This document shows, piece after piece, positions 19,900 through 28,604 of a stretch of DNA of 64,000 nucleotides. The position numbers and the translations under genes are program-made. The stretch's first letter is position 1. Every line of letters starts with the position of its first letter. The notes under the pieces were generated by a model. It did not search any database and was not told where the DNA came from. It worked only from the letters and a program-made list of their open reading frames with translations. This DNA comes from Winslowiella toletana (GTDB lineage: Bacteria > Pseudomonadota > Gammaproteobacteria > Enterobacterales > Enterobacteriaceae): the NCBI RefSeq assembly GCF_032164335.1, contig NZ_CP134152.1, positions 3,968,001 through 4,032,000 of the forward strand, given 5' to 3'.

Positions 19900-21369
19900 T
19901 TAATCACTCCAGCGGTTAATCGTCGGCGTTGTCGCCAGATAAATGCTCTTTTGCTGCATCCAGGCTTTAATTCCCTGCAATCCTTTTTCACGCCCTAAGC
20001 CGCTCTGCTTGTAGCCGCCAAACGGGGTAGAAATAGCAAATACTTTGTAGGTATTAATCCACACCGTACCAACCTCCAGCTGCTCTGCCAGCTGTAAGGC
20101 GCGGCCGCTGTCGCGTGTCCAGATGCCCGCCGCCAGCCCAAAGATCGAATGATTGGCATCGGCAATTAACGCGCTTTCATCATCGAAAGGCATCGCAACC
20201 AGTACCGGGCCGAATATCTCTTCCTGACAGACACGCGCACGATTGTCTAAACCGGTAATAATCGTTGGCTGGAACCAGCTACCGGCCGCCAGCGCCGGAT
20301 CGGCAGGAATTTCGCCGCCGCACAGGATCTCGCCGCCCTCTTCCCGCGCCAGTGCCACATAGTCCATCACCTGCTGACGGTGGGCGTGGCTAATCAACGG
20401 GCCAATGTGATTACCCGGCATCAGTGGATGGCCGAGGCGTAACTGACGAGTCAAGCTCAGCAGCCGGTCCATTAGCGGCTGCCAGACGCTGCGGTGGACA
20501 AACAGTCGGGAACCAGCAATGCAAGCCTGGCCGCCAGAACTAAAAATGCCGTAGCAGATACCACGCGCCGCCTGTTCGATATCCGCATCAGCCAGCACGA
20601 TAGTCGGTGATTTACCCCCGAGCTCCAGCGAGGCCGGAATCAGCTTTTCTGCCGCAATATGCGCCAGCGCACGCCCGGTTTTAGTGCCACCGGTAAATGA
20701 GATTTTTTTGATAAGCGGATGCCGCACCAACGCGTCGCCGATCACCGAACCTTTGCCCGGCAGCACGCTGAGTAGACCCGGCGGCAATCCGGCCTCGGCA
20801 AAAATTTCTGCCAGCTTCAGAGCCAGCAGCGGAGTGGCTTCTGCCGGTTTAACAATCACCGCATTACCCGCCGCCAGCGCCGGCGCAATCTTCTGCATCT
20901 CACTGGCTATCGGTGAGTTCCACGGCGTAATGGCCGCCACTACGCCGAGTGGCTCATAGCGGCTCAGGGTAATAAGTTGCTGGCTGCGTGCCGGAGGAAT
21001 TTCGCCTTCCTGGACTTCGCAGACTGCGGCGAAATAGCGGGCGGTCGCCGCAGCACTGGCGACTAAGCCACGGGTTTCTGCCAGCGGTTTGCCATTATCG
21101 CGGGTCTGTAATTCCGCCAGCTCTTCCTGTTGGGCGGCTATCAAATCACTGACGCGATGCAAAATTGCTGCACGCTGATGGGGTAGCAGCGTGCGCCACG
21201 CCGGTTGCCGCCAGGCTTGATCGGCCAGCGCCACGGCTTCCTCCACATCTTCGATGCTGGCGGCGCGTAATTCAGCATTGATGCTGCCGTCGGCAGGAAA
21301 GGTAGTCATCAGCGGTTCGCCACGTCCTTCACGCCAGACGCCAGCGACAAAAATTTTCTGCAGACTCAT
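19900..21369 (-). CDS. NAD(P)-dependent aldehyde dehydrogenase
   Basis: Aldehyde dehydrogenase superfamily enzyme oxidising an aldehyde to the acid. The 489 residues are full length, with Asn151 in TPWN, Lys174 in VKPAE, general base Glu249 in LELGGKSP and nucleophile Cys283 in SGGQACIAGSR. Similarity is to the broad-substrate, hydroxymuconic-semialdehyde or betaine-type group, but I cannot assign the substrate. It follows the aspartate-dehydrogenase-like gene by nine bases and probably oxidises an intermediate of the adjacent ring-cleavage pathway. Confidence 0.9.
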   Translation of the reverse strand: MSLQKIFVAGVWREGRGEPLMTTFPADGSINAELRAASIEDVEEAVALADQAWRQPAWRTLLPHQRAAILHRVSDLIAAQQEELAELQTRDNGKPLAETRGLVASAAATARYFAAVCEVQEGEIPPARSQQLITLSRYEPLGVVAAITPWNSPIASEMQKIAPALAAGNAVIVKPAEATPLLALKLAEIFAEAGLPPGLLSVLPGKGSVIGDALVRHPLIKKISFTGGTKTGRALAHIAAEKLIPASLELGGKSPTIVLADADIEQAARGICYGIFSSGGQACIAGSRLFVHRSVWQPLMDRLLSLTRQLRLGHPLMPGNHIGPLISHAHRQQVMDYVALAREEGGEILCGGEIPADPALAAGSWFQPTIITGLDNRARVCQEEIFGPVLVAMPFDDESALIADANHSIFGLAAGIWTRDSGRALQLAEQLEVGTVWINTYKVFAISTPFGGYKQSGLGREKGLQGIKAWMQQKSIYLATTPTINRWSD

Positions 21370-21378
21370 GTCGGATCC

Positions 21379-22161
21379 TTATTCTTCCAGCAGCTGGCGG
21401 CAGGCTTGCACCGCACTTAATGCTGCCAGCGTTGAGGTTTTAGGGTTCGTACCAAGAGGAAAGCCACTTAACTCAAGCTGCATCTCGCCAAAGCGGCCTC
21501 GGGCATAAAGACGATGGGTATTACGCGTGGTGGCCGGATCAACCATCAGCTGCACTTCGGTTTCATCCATGCCGATACCCGCCAGCGCAATGGTGGCGGC
21601 AACATTGGCATTGGCTGGAAACAGCCGCGCCGCCTCGCGAGCGCTGCCGTGAAAAAACACCCTCGCCTCGCTGACCTGCGCCAGATTCACTAACTTCTCA
21701 GCATGACTGCCACGCCAGCTGGCGGGACTTTTACGCGACTGATAAACCACCTGCTCCAGCCCGCCCTCGCGCGCACTGGCGAGGCCATCCATTCCGGCCA
21801 CCGCCCCGGCCAGCAGTCGCAGGCGCCCTCCGGTTTGCTGACGCAGCGTGATTAAATGCTGTTCCAGCTGCGCATCAGCCAGCGCGCCGGTGGAGATTAC
21901 CGCCAGCGTCCAGCCGCGCTGGAGCACCATTGCGGCAAGCTGCGCAACCGCCTGCTGGCTGGCACACTCCAGCACCAGATCCGGCCTTTCGCGACAGTCA
22001 GCCGGTGATAGCAGCGGCTCTGTCTGCTGGTTAAACTGCGCAAGGATTGACGGATGGTGCCCGGCTCGTGCGACAATCCAGCCGATGCTTATCCCCTGCG
22101 GTAAATGCGCAATCACTTCCTGCGCCATCGCACCGTAACCAATCAGCATGATCTTTTTCAT
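21379..22161 (-). CDS. Aspartate dehydrogenase-like NAD(P) oxidoreductase
   Basis: Member of the L-aspartate dehydrogenase (DUF108/NadX) family. The start ATG at 22161 follows GGGAG at good spacing and gives 260 residues beginning with the nucleotide fold MKKIMLIGYGAMAQEV. Family hallmarks are the FPANANVAATIALAGIG segment near 180-196, an NTHR segment near residue 219 holding the probable catalytic His, and NPKTSTLAALSAV near 240-252. Family enzymes make oxaloacetate and ammonia from aspartate, or imino-aspartate for NAD synthesis. No nadA partner lies here, so a role on an amine or imine intermediate, or in nitrogen handling, is only a guess. Confidence 0.82.
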   Translation of the reverse strand: MKKIMLIGYGAMAQEVIAHLPQGISIGWIVARAGHHPSILAQFNQQTEPLLSPADCRERPDLVLECASQQAVAQLAAMVLQRGWTLAVISTGALADAQLEQHLITLRQQTGGRLRLLAGAVAGMDGLASAREGGLEQVVYQSRKSPASWRGSHAEKLVNLAQVSEARVFFHGSAREAARLFPANANVAATIALAGIGMDETEVQLMVDPATTRNTHRLYARGRFGEMQLELSGFPLGTNPKTSTLAALSAVQACRQLLEE

Positions 22162-22174
22162 CAAAAGCTCCCGA

Positions 22175-22969
22175 TTAGAGATGGCGGCAAAAACCGCCGG
22201 AGACGTCCAGTGCCGCACCGGTAGTAAAAGAGGCCAGTGGCGAAGCGAGAAACAGCAGCGCCTGCGCCGGTTCCTGCGCTTTTCCCAGTCGTTTCATCGG
22301 AATGCCGCGCTTGCTGGCAATCTCTGCCGTCCATTGCTCCCAGCTTTGCTGCCGATCGCTGCGCTGTTCAAAACGGCGACGCCACTGACCGGACTCAACC
22401 ATGCCCAGCAGAATAGAATTAACCCTGATTCCCTGGTCAACTAAGGTTTTGGAAAGGTTTAGGGTCATATTCAGCAGTGCCGCCCGCGCTGCTGAAGTGG
22501 CAATCATGTGCTCTTCCGGTTGCAGCGCCAGCAGTGAATTGACGCAGGTAATCGAGGCAATATCCGACTGTGACAACAGCGGCAAAAAGGCCTCAACCGG
22601 GTTGATCACGCCAAACAGCTTAAGTTCGGCTTCGCTGAGCCAGGCACTGTGCGGGGTCTGCTCAAATGTCGCGACATAGCCCTGCCCGGCGTTATTGATC
22701 AGCATATCAACCCCGCCGAAATGCGCGGCTACCGCTGCGGCAAAGGTATTCACCTGTTCGGCCTGTAAAACATCGCAAGGCAGCGCCAGTATCTGCCCAT
22801 CAGGAAACTCCTGTTTTAGTGCGGCACAGGCAGTGGCAAGGCGATCGGCGTTGCGGCCACAGAAAGCCACCTTTGCACCTTCCGCCAGCAGTAAACGCAG
22901 TGTTTCAAAGCCAATCCCGGATGAACCACCGGTGACAACCGCAACACGTTGATTAATCTTTAGATCCAT
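22175..22969 (-). CDS. SDR-family oxidoreductase with atypical active site
   Basis: Short-chain dehydrogenase/reductase fold of 264 residues; the ATG at 22969 follows AGGAGC by six bases and overlaps the upstream hydrolase gene by 17 bases. The NAD(P) loop TGGSSGIG (13-20), NNAG (92-95) and catalytic Ser145 are present. In place of the usual Tyr-x3-Lys there is T-S-A-A-R (158-162): Tyr is replaced by Thr and Lys by Arg. A C-terminal segment around residues 190-220 is longer than in classical SDRs. Function is unclear: a divergent dehydrogenase, or a fold used for a non-redox step. Confidence 0.82.
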   Translation of the reverse strand: MDLKINQRVAVVTGGSSGIGFETLRLLLAEGAKVAFCGRNADRLATACAALKQEFPDGQILALPCDVLQAEQVNTFAAAVAAHFGGVDMLINNAGQGYVATFEQTPHSAWLSEAELKLFGVINPVEAFLPLLSQSDIASITCVNSLLALQPEEHMIATSAARAALLNMTLNLSKTLVDQGIRVNSILLGMVESGQWRRRFEQRSDRQQSWEQWTAEIASKRGIPMKRLGKAQEPAQALLFLASPLASFTTGAALDVSGGFCRHL

Positions 22970-23735
22970 ATTCTGCTCCTGTAAGCCAGCGCAACAGCTG
23001 CTGGTTGAAAAAGGCGGCATTATCGAGATAACTGGCGTGTCCGGCATGCGGGATCGGCACAAAGCGACAGCGCAGCGCCGTAGCCAGCGCTTCGGCCTGC
23101 ACAGCGGGAGTAATCATATCCAGTTGGCCGCACCACACTTCCAGCGGCGTCTGACAATCAGCCAGCCAGCGGCGAATATCGTCCTCTGCCAACATCGCGG
23201 CAGCTTGCAGAAAGCCGCCCGGCTTAAGATTGCGCATACTGCTGGCAACGGTGACGATGTCGCGCTCATCAGCATCGGGGCGCAGTAATTTCACCGCGCG
23301 CATCGCCGCCATCTGTTCCGTCCCCAGCGCCATCTGCTGCTGACGCTGGCTCAATATCGACTGGCGTTTTTCTGCCGGCTGGCTGCCATATCCCTGCGCC
23401 GGATCGGCCAGCACCAGTCGCTGCACCCGCTGCGGATAACGTGCTGCAAAAGCGACAGCCATCAGCGCGCCCAGCGAGTGCCCTAACAGCGAAATGCGCT
23501 GTATCTCCGCGGCATCCAGCATTCTCGCCAGCGCATCAGCATAATCACCGGCATTCGGCTGCGGCGTCGGCAGCGGTTTGCTGTCACCATAGCCCGGCGC
23601 ATCCCACGCCAGCATGCGACACTGCTGCTGCAATGCGACATCATGTAACTGTTTATGCCAGCAGGCGCTGCCGGAGCTGATGCCGTGTAACAACACCAGC
23701 ACCTCACCATTGCCCGATTGTTGCCAGAAGATCAT
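22953..23735 (-). CDS. Alpha/beta-fold hydrolase
   Basis: Hydrolase of 260 residues with the nucleophile elbow GHSLG (Ser87), probable acid Asp206 in the CGQLDMITP segment and His233 in HAGHASYLD. The oxyanion-hole HG is at 17-18. This architecture is shared by meta-cleavage-product C-C hydrolases (MhpC/BphD-like) and by esterases; placement beside an extradiol dioxygenase favours ring-fission product hydrolysis. It follows the cupin gene by nine bases, and its 3' end overlaps the SDR gene, indicating coupling. Confidence 0.85.
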   Translation of the reverse strand: MIFWQQSGNGEVLVLLHGISSGSACWHKQLHDVALQQQCRMLAWDAPGYGDSKPLPTPQPNAGDYADALARMLDAAEIQRISLLGHSLGALMAVAFAARYPQRVQRLVLADPAQGYGSQPAEKRQSILSQRQQQMALGTEQMAAMRAVKLLRPDADERDIVTVASSMRNLKPGGFLQAAAMLAEDDIRRWLADCQTPLEVWCGQLDMITPAVQAEALATALRCRFVPIPHAGHASYLDNAAFFNQQLLRWLTGAEYGSKD

Positions 23736-23744
23736 TACTGCTCC

Positions 23745-24278
23745 TTAGCTACGCTTCACTTTCGCCAGCGGATGGTCGGCCGGATAGGTCGGGATACGCG
23801 GTTTGTTCGCGCCCAGCATCACGCACATCAGCGCCTCTTCCTCACCGTGATTAAACAGGCCGCGATAAATTCCGGCCGGTACTGAAATCAGATCGCGCTC
23901 TTTCAGCACCGTCTGATACTCATGCTCGCCATCACGAATCATCAGCGTGATGGTGCCTTTCAACATAAAAAACACTTCTTCAACATCGTCGTGCAAATGC
24001 AGTGGGCCTTCGCATTTCGCCGGCAGCACCATAGTGGAGAAGGTAAAGTTTTCCGCCGCTACGGTGTTGTTATCCGCGCTGACGCCGGTGGCTCCGGTTC
24101 CGATATAGCGCATCTGCGCACGGCGGTATTTTGGATCGTAATCGGCCTGAAACTTCAGCGCGTTCCAGTCATATTTTCGCCCTTCAAAGCGGGCAATACG
24201 TGATTCAACCCACGCATCCATCGGTACATCTTCCGGTTTAACGGTGGTTTTGTTCGGCAGAACCTGGCTATCAGACAT
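23745..24278 (-). CDS. Single-domain cupin protein
   Basis: Cupin of 177 residues. Motif 1 is visible as H94-L-H96-x4-E101-x6-G108, offering three metal ligands. In motif 2 (PAGIYRGLFN, 134-143) the usual His position is Arg139; His144 is one residue past the motif. The metal site may therefore be altered. The first ~60 residues, rich in Trp, Tyr and Arg, form a distinct N-terminal segment. It lies between the transporter and the hydrolase genes of the catabolic cluster, so a dioxygenase, isomerase or metabolite-binding role is possible. I do not recognise a characterised homologue. Confidence 0.8.
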   Translation of the reverse strand: MSDSQVLPNKTTVKPEDVPMDAWVESRIARFEGRKYDWNALKFQADYDPKYRRAQMRYIGTGATGVSADNNTVAAENFTFSTMVLPAKCEGPLHLHDDVEEVFFMLKGTITLMIRDGEHEYQTVLKERDLISVPAGIYRGLFNHGEEEALMCVMLGANKPRIPTYPADHPLAKVKRS

Positions 24279-24290
24279 ATGATTTACTCC

Positions 24291-25547
24291 TCAGTAACGT
24301 TTCAGGATCGGCAGTAACAACGCGCAACCGAGCGCCGCCATCACCACCAGAAAAAGCAGACCGTTATCCATGTTGTGAGTCGCCGCGATCAGCGCCCCCA
24401 TCACTACCGGTGCCAGCGCGCCGGCAAAATTGCCGAGGCCGTTAAAAATGCCGCCTGCCGTCGCGCTGATCTGCGGATCGGTCGCTTTAGCCAGCAGAGC
24501 AAAAATATTCGGCGCACCGGCTCCCCACATAAAGGTGCTGAAACTCATCGCCGCAATCACCTGCCAGCCCTGCTGCAGATGTAACACCGCTACCAGCCCA
24601 ACTGCCGCCCCGGCCAGCGCGATAAAACAGGCCAGCGCACGCTTATCGACCCGGTCGGAAAGCCAGGCTCCGACCCCTTCGCCCAGCAGCATGGCGATAA
24701 AGGGTAATGAGGCCATCCATCCCGCTTCCGACAGATGAATACCTTTTCCTTCAATCAGATAGCTCGGTAACCAGCCGTTGATTCCCCACAGATAGGTCAG
24801 AAAAGTGATGTTAAACAGGCAGATCAGCCAGAAATGCGCGCTGCGCATCAATGCTTTGCGTGCGCTGCGGCGCTGTGGCTCTTCCGTAGTACTGCTGGTG
24901 CTGCGTGGCGCTTGCTGAACATTGCGCATCACCAGCCGTACCAGCACCACCACCGGTAGCGTCAGCAGCGCCATAAAGAAGAAGGTGCTTTGCCAGCCGA
25001 GATGATTGAGGATAAACAGCGACAGTGGGAAACCGATGGCGGCACCAACCGGTGTGCCCAGCAGCCACAGCATGGTGGCGCGCGCCTGCAAGTGCTGTGG
25101 AAAGTTATGCCGCACTATGGCGAATGCCAGCGGAAACAGCGGCCCTTCGGCAATGCCCAACAGAATGCGCAGCGTCATCATCCCGCTGTAGGAATGGGTG
25201 AAACCCATTGCCAGCATTAGCAGGCTCCACAGCAGCATCATGCCGGTCAGCAGCCGCACCGGATTAACGCGATCGCCCAGTCCGCTCAGCAGTACCGATG
25301 AGAAGCCATAGCTTAATAAAAAAGCGCTCATCAGCAGGCCTAGCCGCGTGGTATCGAAACCGATCCCCATCGCCTGCTGAAAATGCGTGTCGGAAAACAG
25401 CGCAGCGATGCTGATTTTGTCGAAGAACGCCAGCAATACGCAGGCGAACAACGTTAACGGGATCGACCAGCGCACCGGTTTTTCAGACGTGCAACTGCCT
25501 GCACCGCTGGCTGTAACCGCCGCAGTGGATGATTCAATGCTTGTCAT
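24291..25547 (-). CDS. MFS transporter (anion:cation symporter-like)
   Basis: Major facilitator of 418 residues with about twelve hydrophobic segments. The loop between TM2 and TM3 reads GLGDRVNPVRLLTG, the MFS signature, with a second cytoplasmic loop around DRVDKRALACF. The arrangement resembles the ACS family (phthalate, hexuronate and 4-hydroxyphenylacetate permeases). It probably imports the pathway substrate, an organic acid, across the inner membrane. It lies between the ferredoxin reductase (29 bases upstream) and the cupin gene. Confidence 0.87.
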   Translation of the reverse strand: MTSIESSTAAVTASGAGSCTSEKPVRWSIPLTLFACVLLAFFDKISIAALFSDTHFQQAMGIGFDTTRLGLLMSAFLLSYGFSSVLLSGLGDRVNPVRLLTGMMLLWSLLMLAMGFTHSYSGMMTLRILLGIAEGPLFPLAFAIVRHNFPQHLQARATMLWLLGTPVGAAIGFPLSLFILNHLGWQSTFFFMALLTLPVVVLVRLVMRNVQQAPRSTSSTTEEPQRRSARKALMRSAHFWLICLFNITFLTYLWGINGWLPSYLIEGKGIHLSEAGWMASLPFIAMLLGEGVGAWLSDRVDKRALACFIALAGAAVGLVAVLHLQQGWQVIAAMSFSTFMWGAGAPNIFALLAKATDPQISATAGGIFNGLGNFAGALAPVVMGALIAATHNMDNGLLFLVVMAALGCALLLPILKRY

Positions 25548-25576
25548 GCGATTTCCCCTGTCGGGTGAGCGCGATC

Positions 25577-26773
25577 CTAGCGCAGCGTCATTAACGAAAA
25601 CGTCGAATCGGCTAACTGCGCCGGATCCAACACCCGCTCAGCGGCGATCCAGCGCTTTGCCAGCTTGATAGTGCGCGCGTCATTGATCGCCACCAGCTGC
25701 TGTAAGCGCTGCTGATTATCCAGCGTAAACCACAGGCCGCCGCTCGCTGTCGGGCGATGTATCGTGTCGCCCTCCGCCGGTAGCCCGAGGATCTGAATAT
25801 TGCAGTGGTATTGATCGGACCACAGCCACGGAATTTCCTGATAATCCGCCGTAGTGGCATCCAGCATGGCCTTTGCTGCCACCTGCGCCTGATTCTGCGC
25901 AAATGCCCAGGACTGTAATGAAATTCCTAATTCGGGATGGCGTGCGACATCACCGGCGGCAAAGATCGCCGGATCGCTGGTCTGCCCCTGGCCGTTGATC
26001 ACAATGCCGTGATCGATGGCTAATCCCGCCTGCGCCGCCAGCTCCAGATTCAGCTCAATACCAATGCCAACCACCACCAAATCAAAGGCTTGCGTCGCGG
26101 TTTTTGCGCTGGTCAACTGCGGATAACCTGCCGCATCGCTCAGTTGGATCTCGCCGCAATCGCACTGCAGATCGACCCCCTGCTGCTGATGCAGCTGCCA
26201 TAATGCCTGTGATACCTGCGGATTGACGCTGCGCTGGCACAGTAAGGCTTGGCGCTCAAACAGCGTGACATCAATACCTTTGCTACGGGCCGACGCGGCG
26301 ATCTCAAGGCCAATCCAGCCACCGCCGACCACCGCCAGCCGCCGACACTGATTCAGCGCCTGCTTCAGCGCCTGCGCATCCTGCCAGTTACGCAACGCCA
26401 TTACGCGTGGATGAGCCTGCCAGGCACTGTCCGGCCAGCGCGGACGGCTGCCGGTGGCGATTAGCAACTTGTCATACGGCAGCGTTTCACCATTATTCAG
26501 CAACAGCTGTTTCTGCTCCGGCAGAATCTGTTCGGCGCGCACCGGACGATACCAGCGCAGATGCAGCGCCCGCTGTGTCTCTTCGCTAAACAGGCGCGCC
26601 AGCGGCGCATCCGACTGCAGCAGCGCGGCTTTTGATAGCGGCGGACGCTCGTAGAAATCCCAGGGTTCGTCGGCAATAATGCTGATGCTGCCGTTGTAGC
26701 CCTGGTCACGCAGGGTTTTTGCCGCCCAGCCGCCCGCCTGACCGCCGCCGATAATCACCATGCCGGCACTCAT
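25577..26773 (-). CDS. FAD-dependent ferredoxin reductase of the Rieske oxygenase system
   Basis: Glutathione-reductase-type ferredoxin reductase of 398 residues that passes electrons from NAD(P)H to the Rieske ferredoxin. It shows the FAD-binding VIIGGGQAGGWAAKTL (near 6-21), the NAD-binding VVGGGWIGLEIAASAR (near 149-164) and a C-terminal FAD segment FAAGDVARH. Its ATG overlaps the stop of the extradiol-type dioxygenase gene by four bases. Similar reductases serve class IIB three-component oxygenases. Confidence 0.9.
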   Translation of the reverse strand: MSAGMVIIGGGQAGGWAAKTLRDQGYNGSISIIADEPWDFYERPPLSKAALLQSDAPLARLFSEETQRALHLRWYRPVRAEQILPEQKQLLLNNGETLPYDKLLIATGSRPRWPDSAWQAHPRVMALRNWQDAQALKQALNQCRRLAVVGGGWIGLEIAASARSKGIDVTLFERQALLCQRSVNPQVSQALWQLHQQQGVDLQCDCGEIQLSDAAGYPQLTSAKTATQAFDLVVVGIGIELNLELAAQAGLAIDHGIVINGQGQTSDPAIFAAGDVARHPELGISLQSWAFAQNQAQVAAKAMLDATTADYQEIPWLWSDQYHCNIQILGLPAEGDTIHRPTASGGLWFTLDNQQRLQQLVAINDARTIKLAKRWIAAERVLDPAQLADSTFSLMTLR

Positions 26774-27702
26774 AACACCTCCAGCTTGTGCTGCTGACGG
26801 CGCGTATCGTGATCGATACCCCCTTCAACTGCCCATTCGGTAAATGACACCAGCGAATGCTCCAGCTCTCGCGGCTGCCAGTTTTCGGTCAGCCAGTCGT
26901 CGTTGGTGTAATACTCAAAAGCACCGCCGGTCGGGCTGTTGACGTACCAGAAGTAAGCAGACGAAATCGGATGTCGTCCCGGCCCAATAAACGTGCTCCA
27001 CTGCTCTTTATTCATCGCGATGCCACCACCGATCACTTCGTGAATATCCCGCACGGTAAAAGCAACATGATTGAGTCCACGCTTTTTGTTCGGCAGCTGT
27101 AACAGAAACAGATTGTGATGGCCGCCCCGCGCCTGACAGCGCATAAACACCGCGCGGTTGATATAACGGTCGGAGACCTGAAAACCGAGCACGTCACGAT
27201 AAAATTGTTCAACCGCCGCCAGCTCTTCAACAAAGAACACCACATGACCAATATTGACCGGCTCGGCGCGTTCATACACCGGGCTGGGCTGGTCGACACG
27301 GCGTACATCGCCCCACTGGTTAATCGGTGAAATCGGCAGTTCAACCGGCTGTTGTTGGGAAATTTGTACCCGGATGGTCATCCCGTTGGGATCGCGACAG
27401 CTCAGTACGCCGTCACACTCACTGAATCCCGGCTGCTGCTGCATGCGTGGGCGAATCTGATCCAACGCCGATTGATCCTCTACTCCCCAGGTCATTCGGC
27501 GCAGCGTTGAACCCGGTTCAAAAGCAGCAGGCAGCTCCGGACAGGCGTGGTCGTACAGCGCAACCTGTGCTCCGCTCAGGGTCTGGTAATGATGCGAGGA
27601 CGCGCCAGTCACTGGCTGTAAGCCAAAATCGCGGATAAATTTGCTGCACAGCGCCAGATCCTCGACGCCAAACTCCAGCTTTTCGATACCCATTACGCTC
27701 AT
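26770..27702 (-). CDS. Extradiol-type (VOC) ring-cleavage dioxygenase
   Basis: Two VOC modules in 310 residues: an N-terminal module (about 5-115) without metal ligands and a C-terminal one (about 148-270). The latter carries the 2-His-1-Glu Fe(II) facial triad: His153 in NIGHVVFFV, His212 in GLNHVAFTV and Glu263 in GGAFEYY. This matches the 2,3-dihydroxybiphenyl/catechol 2,3-dioxygenase type. It would open a catechol-like ring made by the Rieske oxygenase; the substrate is unknown. A 96-base gap with an inverted repeat separates it from the IclR gene, so it may head a second transcript. Confidence 0.87.
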   Translation of the reverse strand: MSVMGIEKLEFGVEDLALCSKFIRDFGLQPVTGASSHHYQTLSGAQVALYDHACPELPAAFEPGSTLRRMTWGVEDQSALDQIRPRMQQQPGFSECDGVLSCRDPNGMTIRVQISQQQPVELPISPINQWGDVRRVDQPSPVYERAEPVNIGHVVFFVEELAAVEQFYRDVLGFQVSDRYINRAVFMRCQARGGHHNLFLLQLPNKKRGLNHVAFTVRDIHEVIGGGIAMNKEQWSTFIGPGRHPISSAYFWYVNSPTGGAFEYYTNDDWLTENWQPRELEHSLVSFTEWAVEGGIDHDTRRQQHKLEVL

Positions 27703-27754
27703 AGTTTTTCGCCTCTTTAATTACGGTGAATGATTTTTGGCGTATAGCTGCCCC

Positions 27755-27772
27755 GGCGCAGATTATTGCGCC
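27755..27772. promoter_or_regulatory. Inverted repeat ahead of the VOC dioxygenase gene
   Basis: Perfect GGCGCA-N6-TGCGCC dyad in the 96-base gap after the IclR gene. No T-tract follows on the gene strand. It may be an operator or a weak attenuator between the two halves of the cluster. It does not resemble the GTTTCA-N4-TGAAAC sites. Confidence 0.4.
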
Positions 27773-27798
27773 TGATAAATACATGATTTAAATCACTA

Positions 27799-28587
27799 TT
27801 AACTGGCTTTGGCTAGATGCCCTAAAAATCCGGATATTTTATCTGCCGCGCCCCGCACCTGCTGTTGCAGACGCTGGCGATCCTCTGGCGGCACTTCGCC
27901 CGACGGCACCAGAATACTCACCACCGCCGCCACTTTGCCGCTGCGTTTAAACACTGGATAAACAATTGACGAGATGCCATGACGGAAGAAAGACTCACCA
28001 ATCACATAGCCACGCGCCTTATCCTGCTGCACCATCTGCCACAGATTCTCCCGATTTTTCGGCGCGCCCGGTGCGCTGTCCGGCAACGCTTCCTGCGGAT
28101 AAAGCTGCTCAAACTCACCGCGGCTAATATCGGTTAACAGCATCCGACCAAGTGAAGTGCAGTGCACCGGCAAACGCGTGCCGACGCTGACCTGGTTAAT
28201 TTGTGAACCGGCGGCGCTGACGCGGGCGATGTAAATCAGATCGCGCCCGTCGCGGATCGCCAGATGGCTGCTGCACTGGCTGCTGTCACGCAGCTGTTCA
28301 ATCACCGGCTGCCCGGCCTGCGCCACATCCAGCGAGGCGATATATTCAAACCCCAGCCGCAACACATTCATACCTAAGGTAAAGGTGTTGTTACGCGGGT
28401 TACGTTCAATAAACCCCATAAACTCCAGCGTTTGCACCACCCGGTAGGCGGTAGCTTTTGGCATATCCACCAGCCGGTGCATTTCAGCAAAAGTCATCTC
28501 ACGGTGCTGCTGGCCGAAAGCCAGCAGCAGTTTCAACCCGCGATCCAGCCCGGGAATAAGATAGCGACAGCTTTGATCGTCTGACAT
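27799..28587 (-). CDS. IclR-family transcriptional regulator
   Basis: IclR-type regulator of 262 residues: an N-terminal winged HTH (about 10-72; the recognition part resembles DMPKATAYRVVQTLEFMGFI) followed by the effector-binding IclR domain (about 85-255). The gene is embedded in the catabolic operon, 17 bases after an SDR gene, so it probably regulates its own cluster in response to a pathway metabolite. The four GTTTCA-N4-TGAAAC palindromes upstream of the first operon gene are the best candidate operators. Whether it activates or represses is not known. Confidence 0.9.
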   Translation of the reverse strand: MSDDQSCRYLIPGLDRGLKLLLAFGQQHREMTFAEMHRLVDMPKATAYRVVQTLEFMGFIERNPRNNTFTLGMNVLRLGFEYIASLDVAQAGQPVIEQLRDSSQCSSHLAIRDGRDLIYIARVSAAGSQINQVSVGTRLPVHCTSLGRMLLTDISRGEFEQLYPQEALPDSAPGAPKNRENLWQMVQQDKARGYVIGESFFRHGISSIVYPVFKRSGKVAAVVSILVPSGEVPPEDRQRLQQQVRGAADKISGFLGHLAKAS

Positions 28588-28604
28588 GGCGTCTCCCGAC
28601 TCAC

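Noticed and set aside
19884-19991. N-terminal extension of the ThDP enzyme by 36 residues
   Set aside because: It overlaps the end of the aldehyde dehydrogenase gene and lacks a ribosome binding site; the tandem ATGs at 19880-19883 follow a good one.
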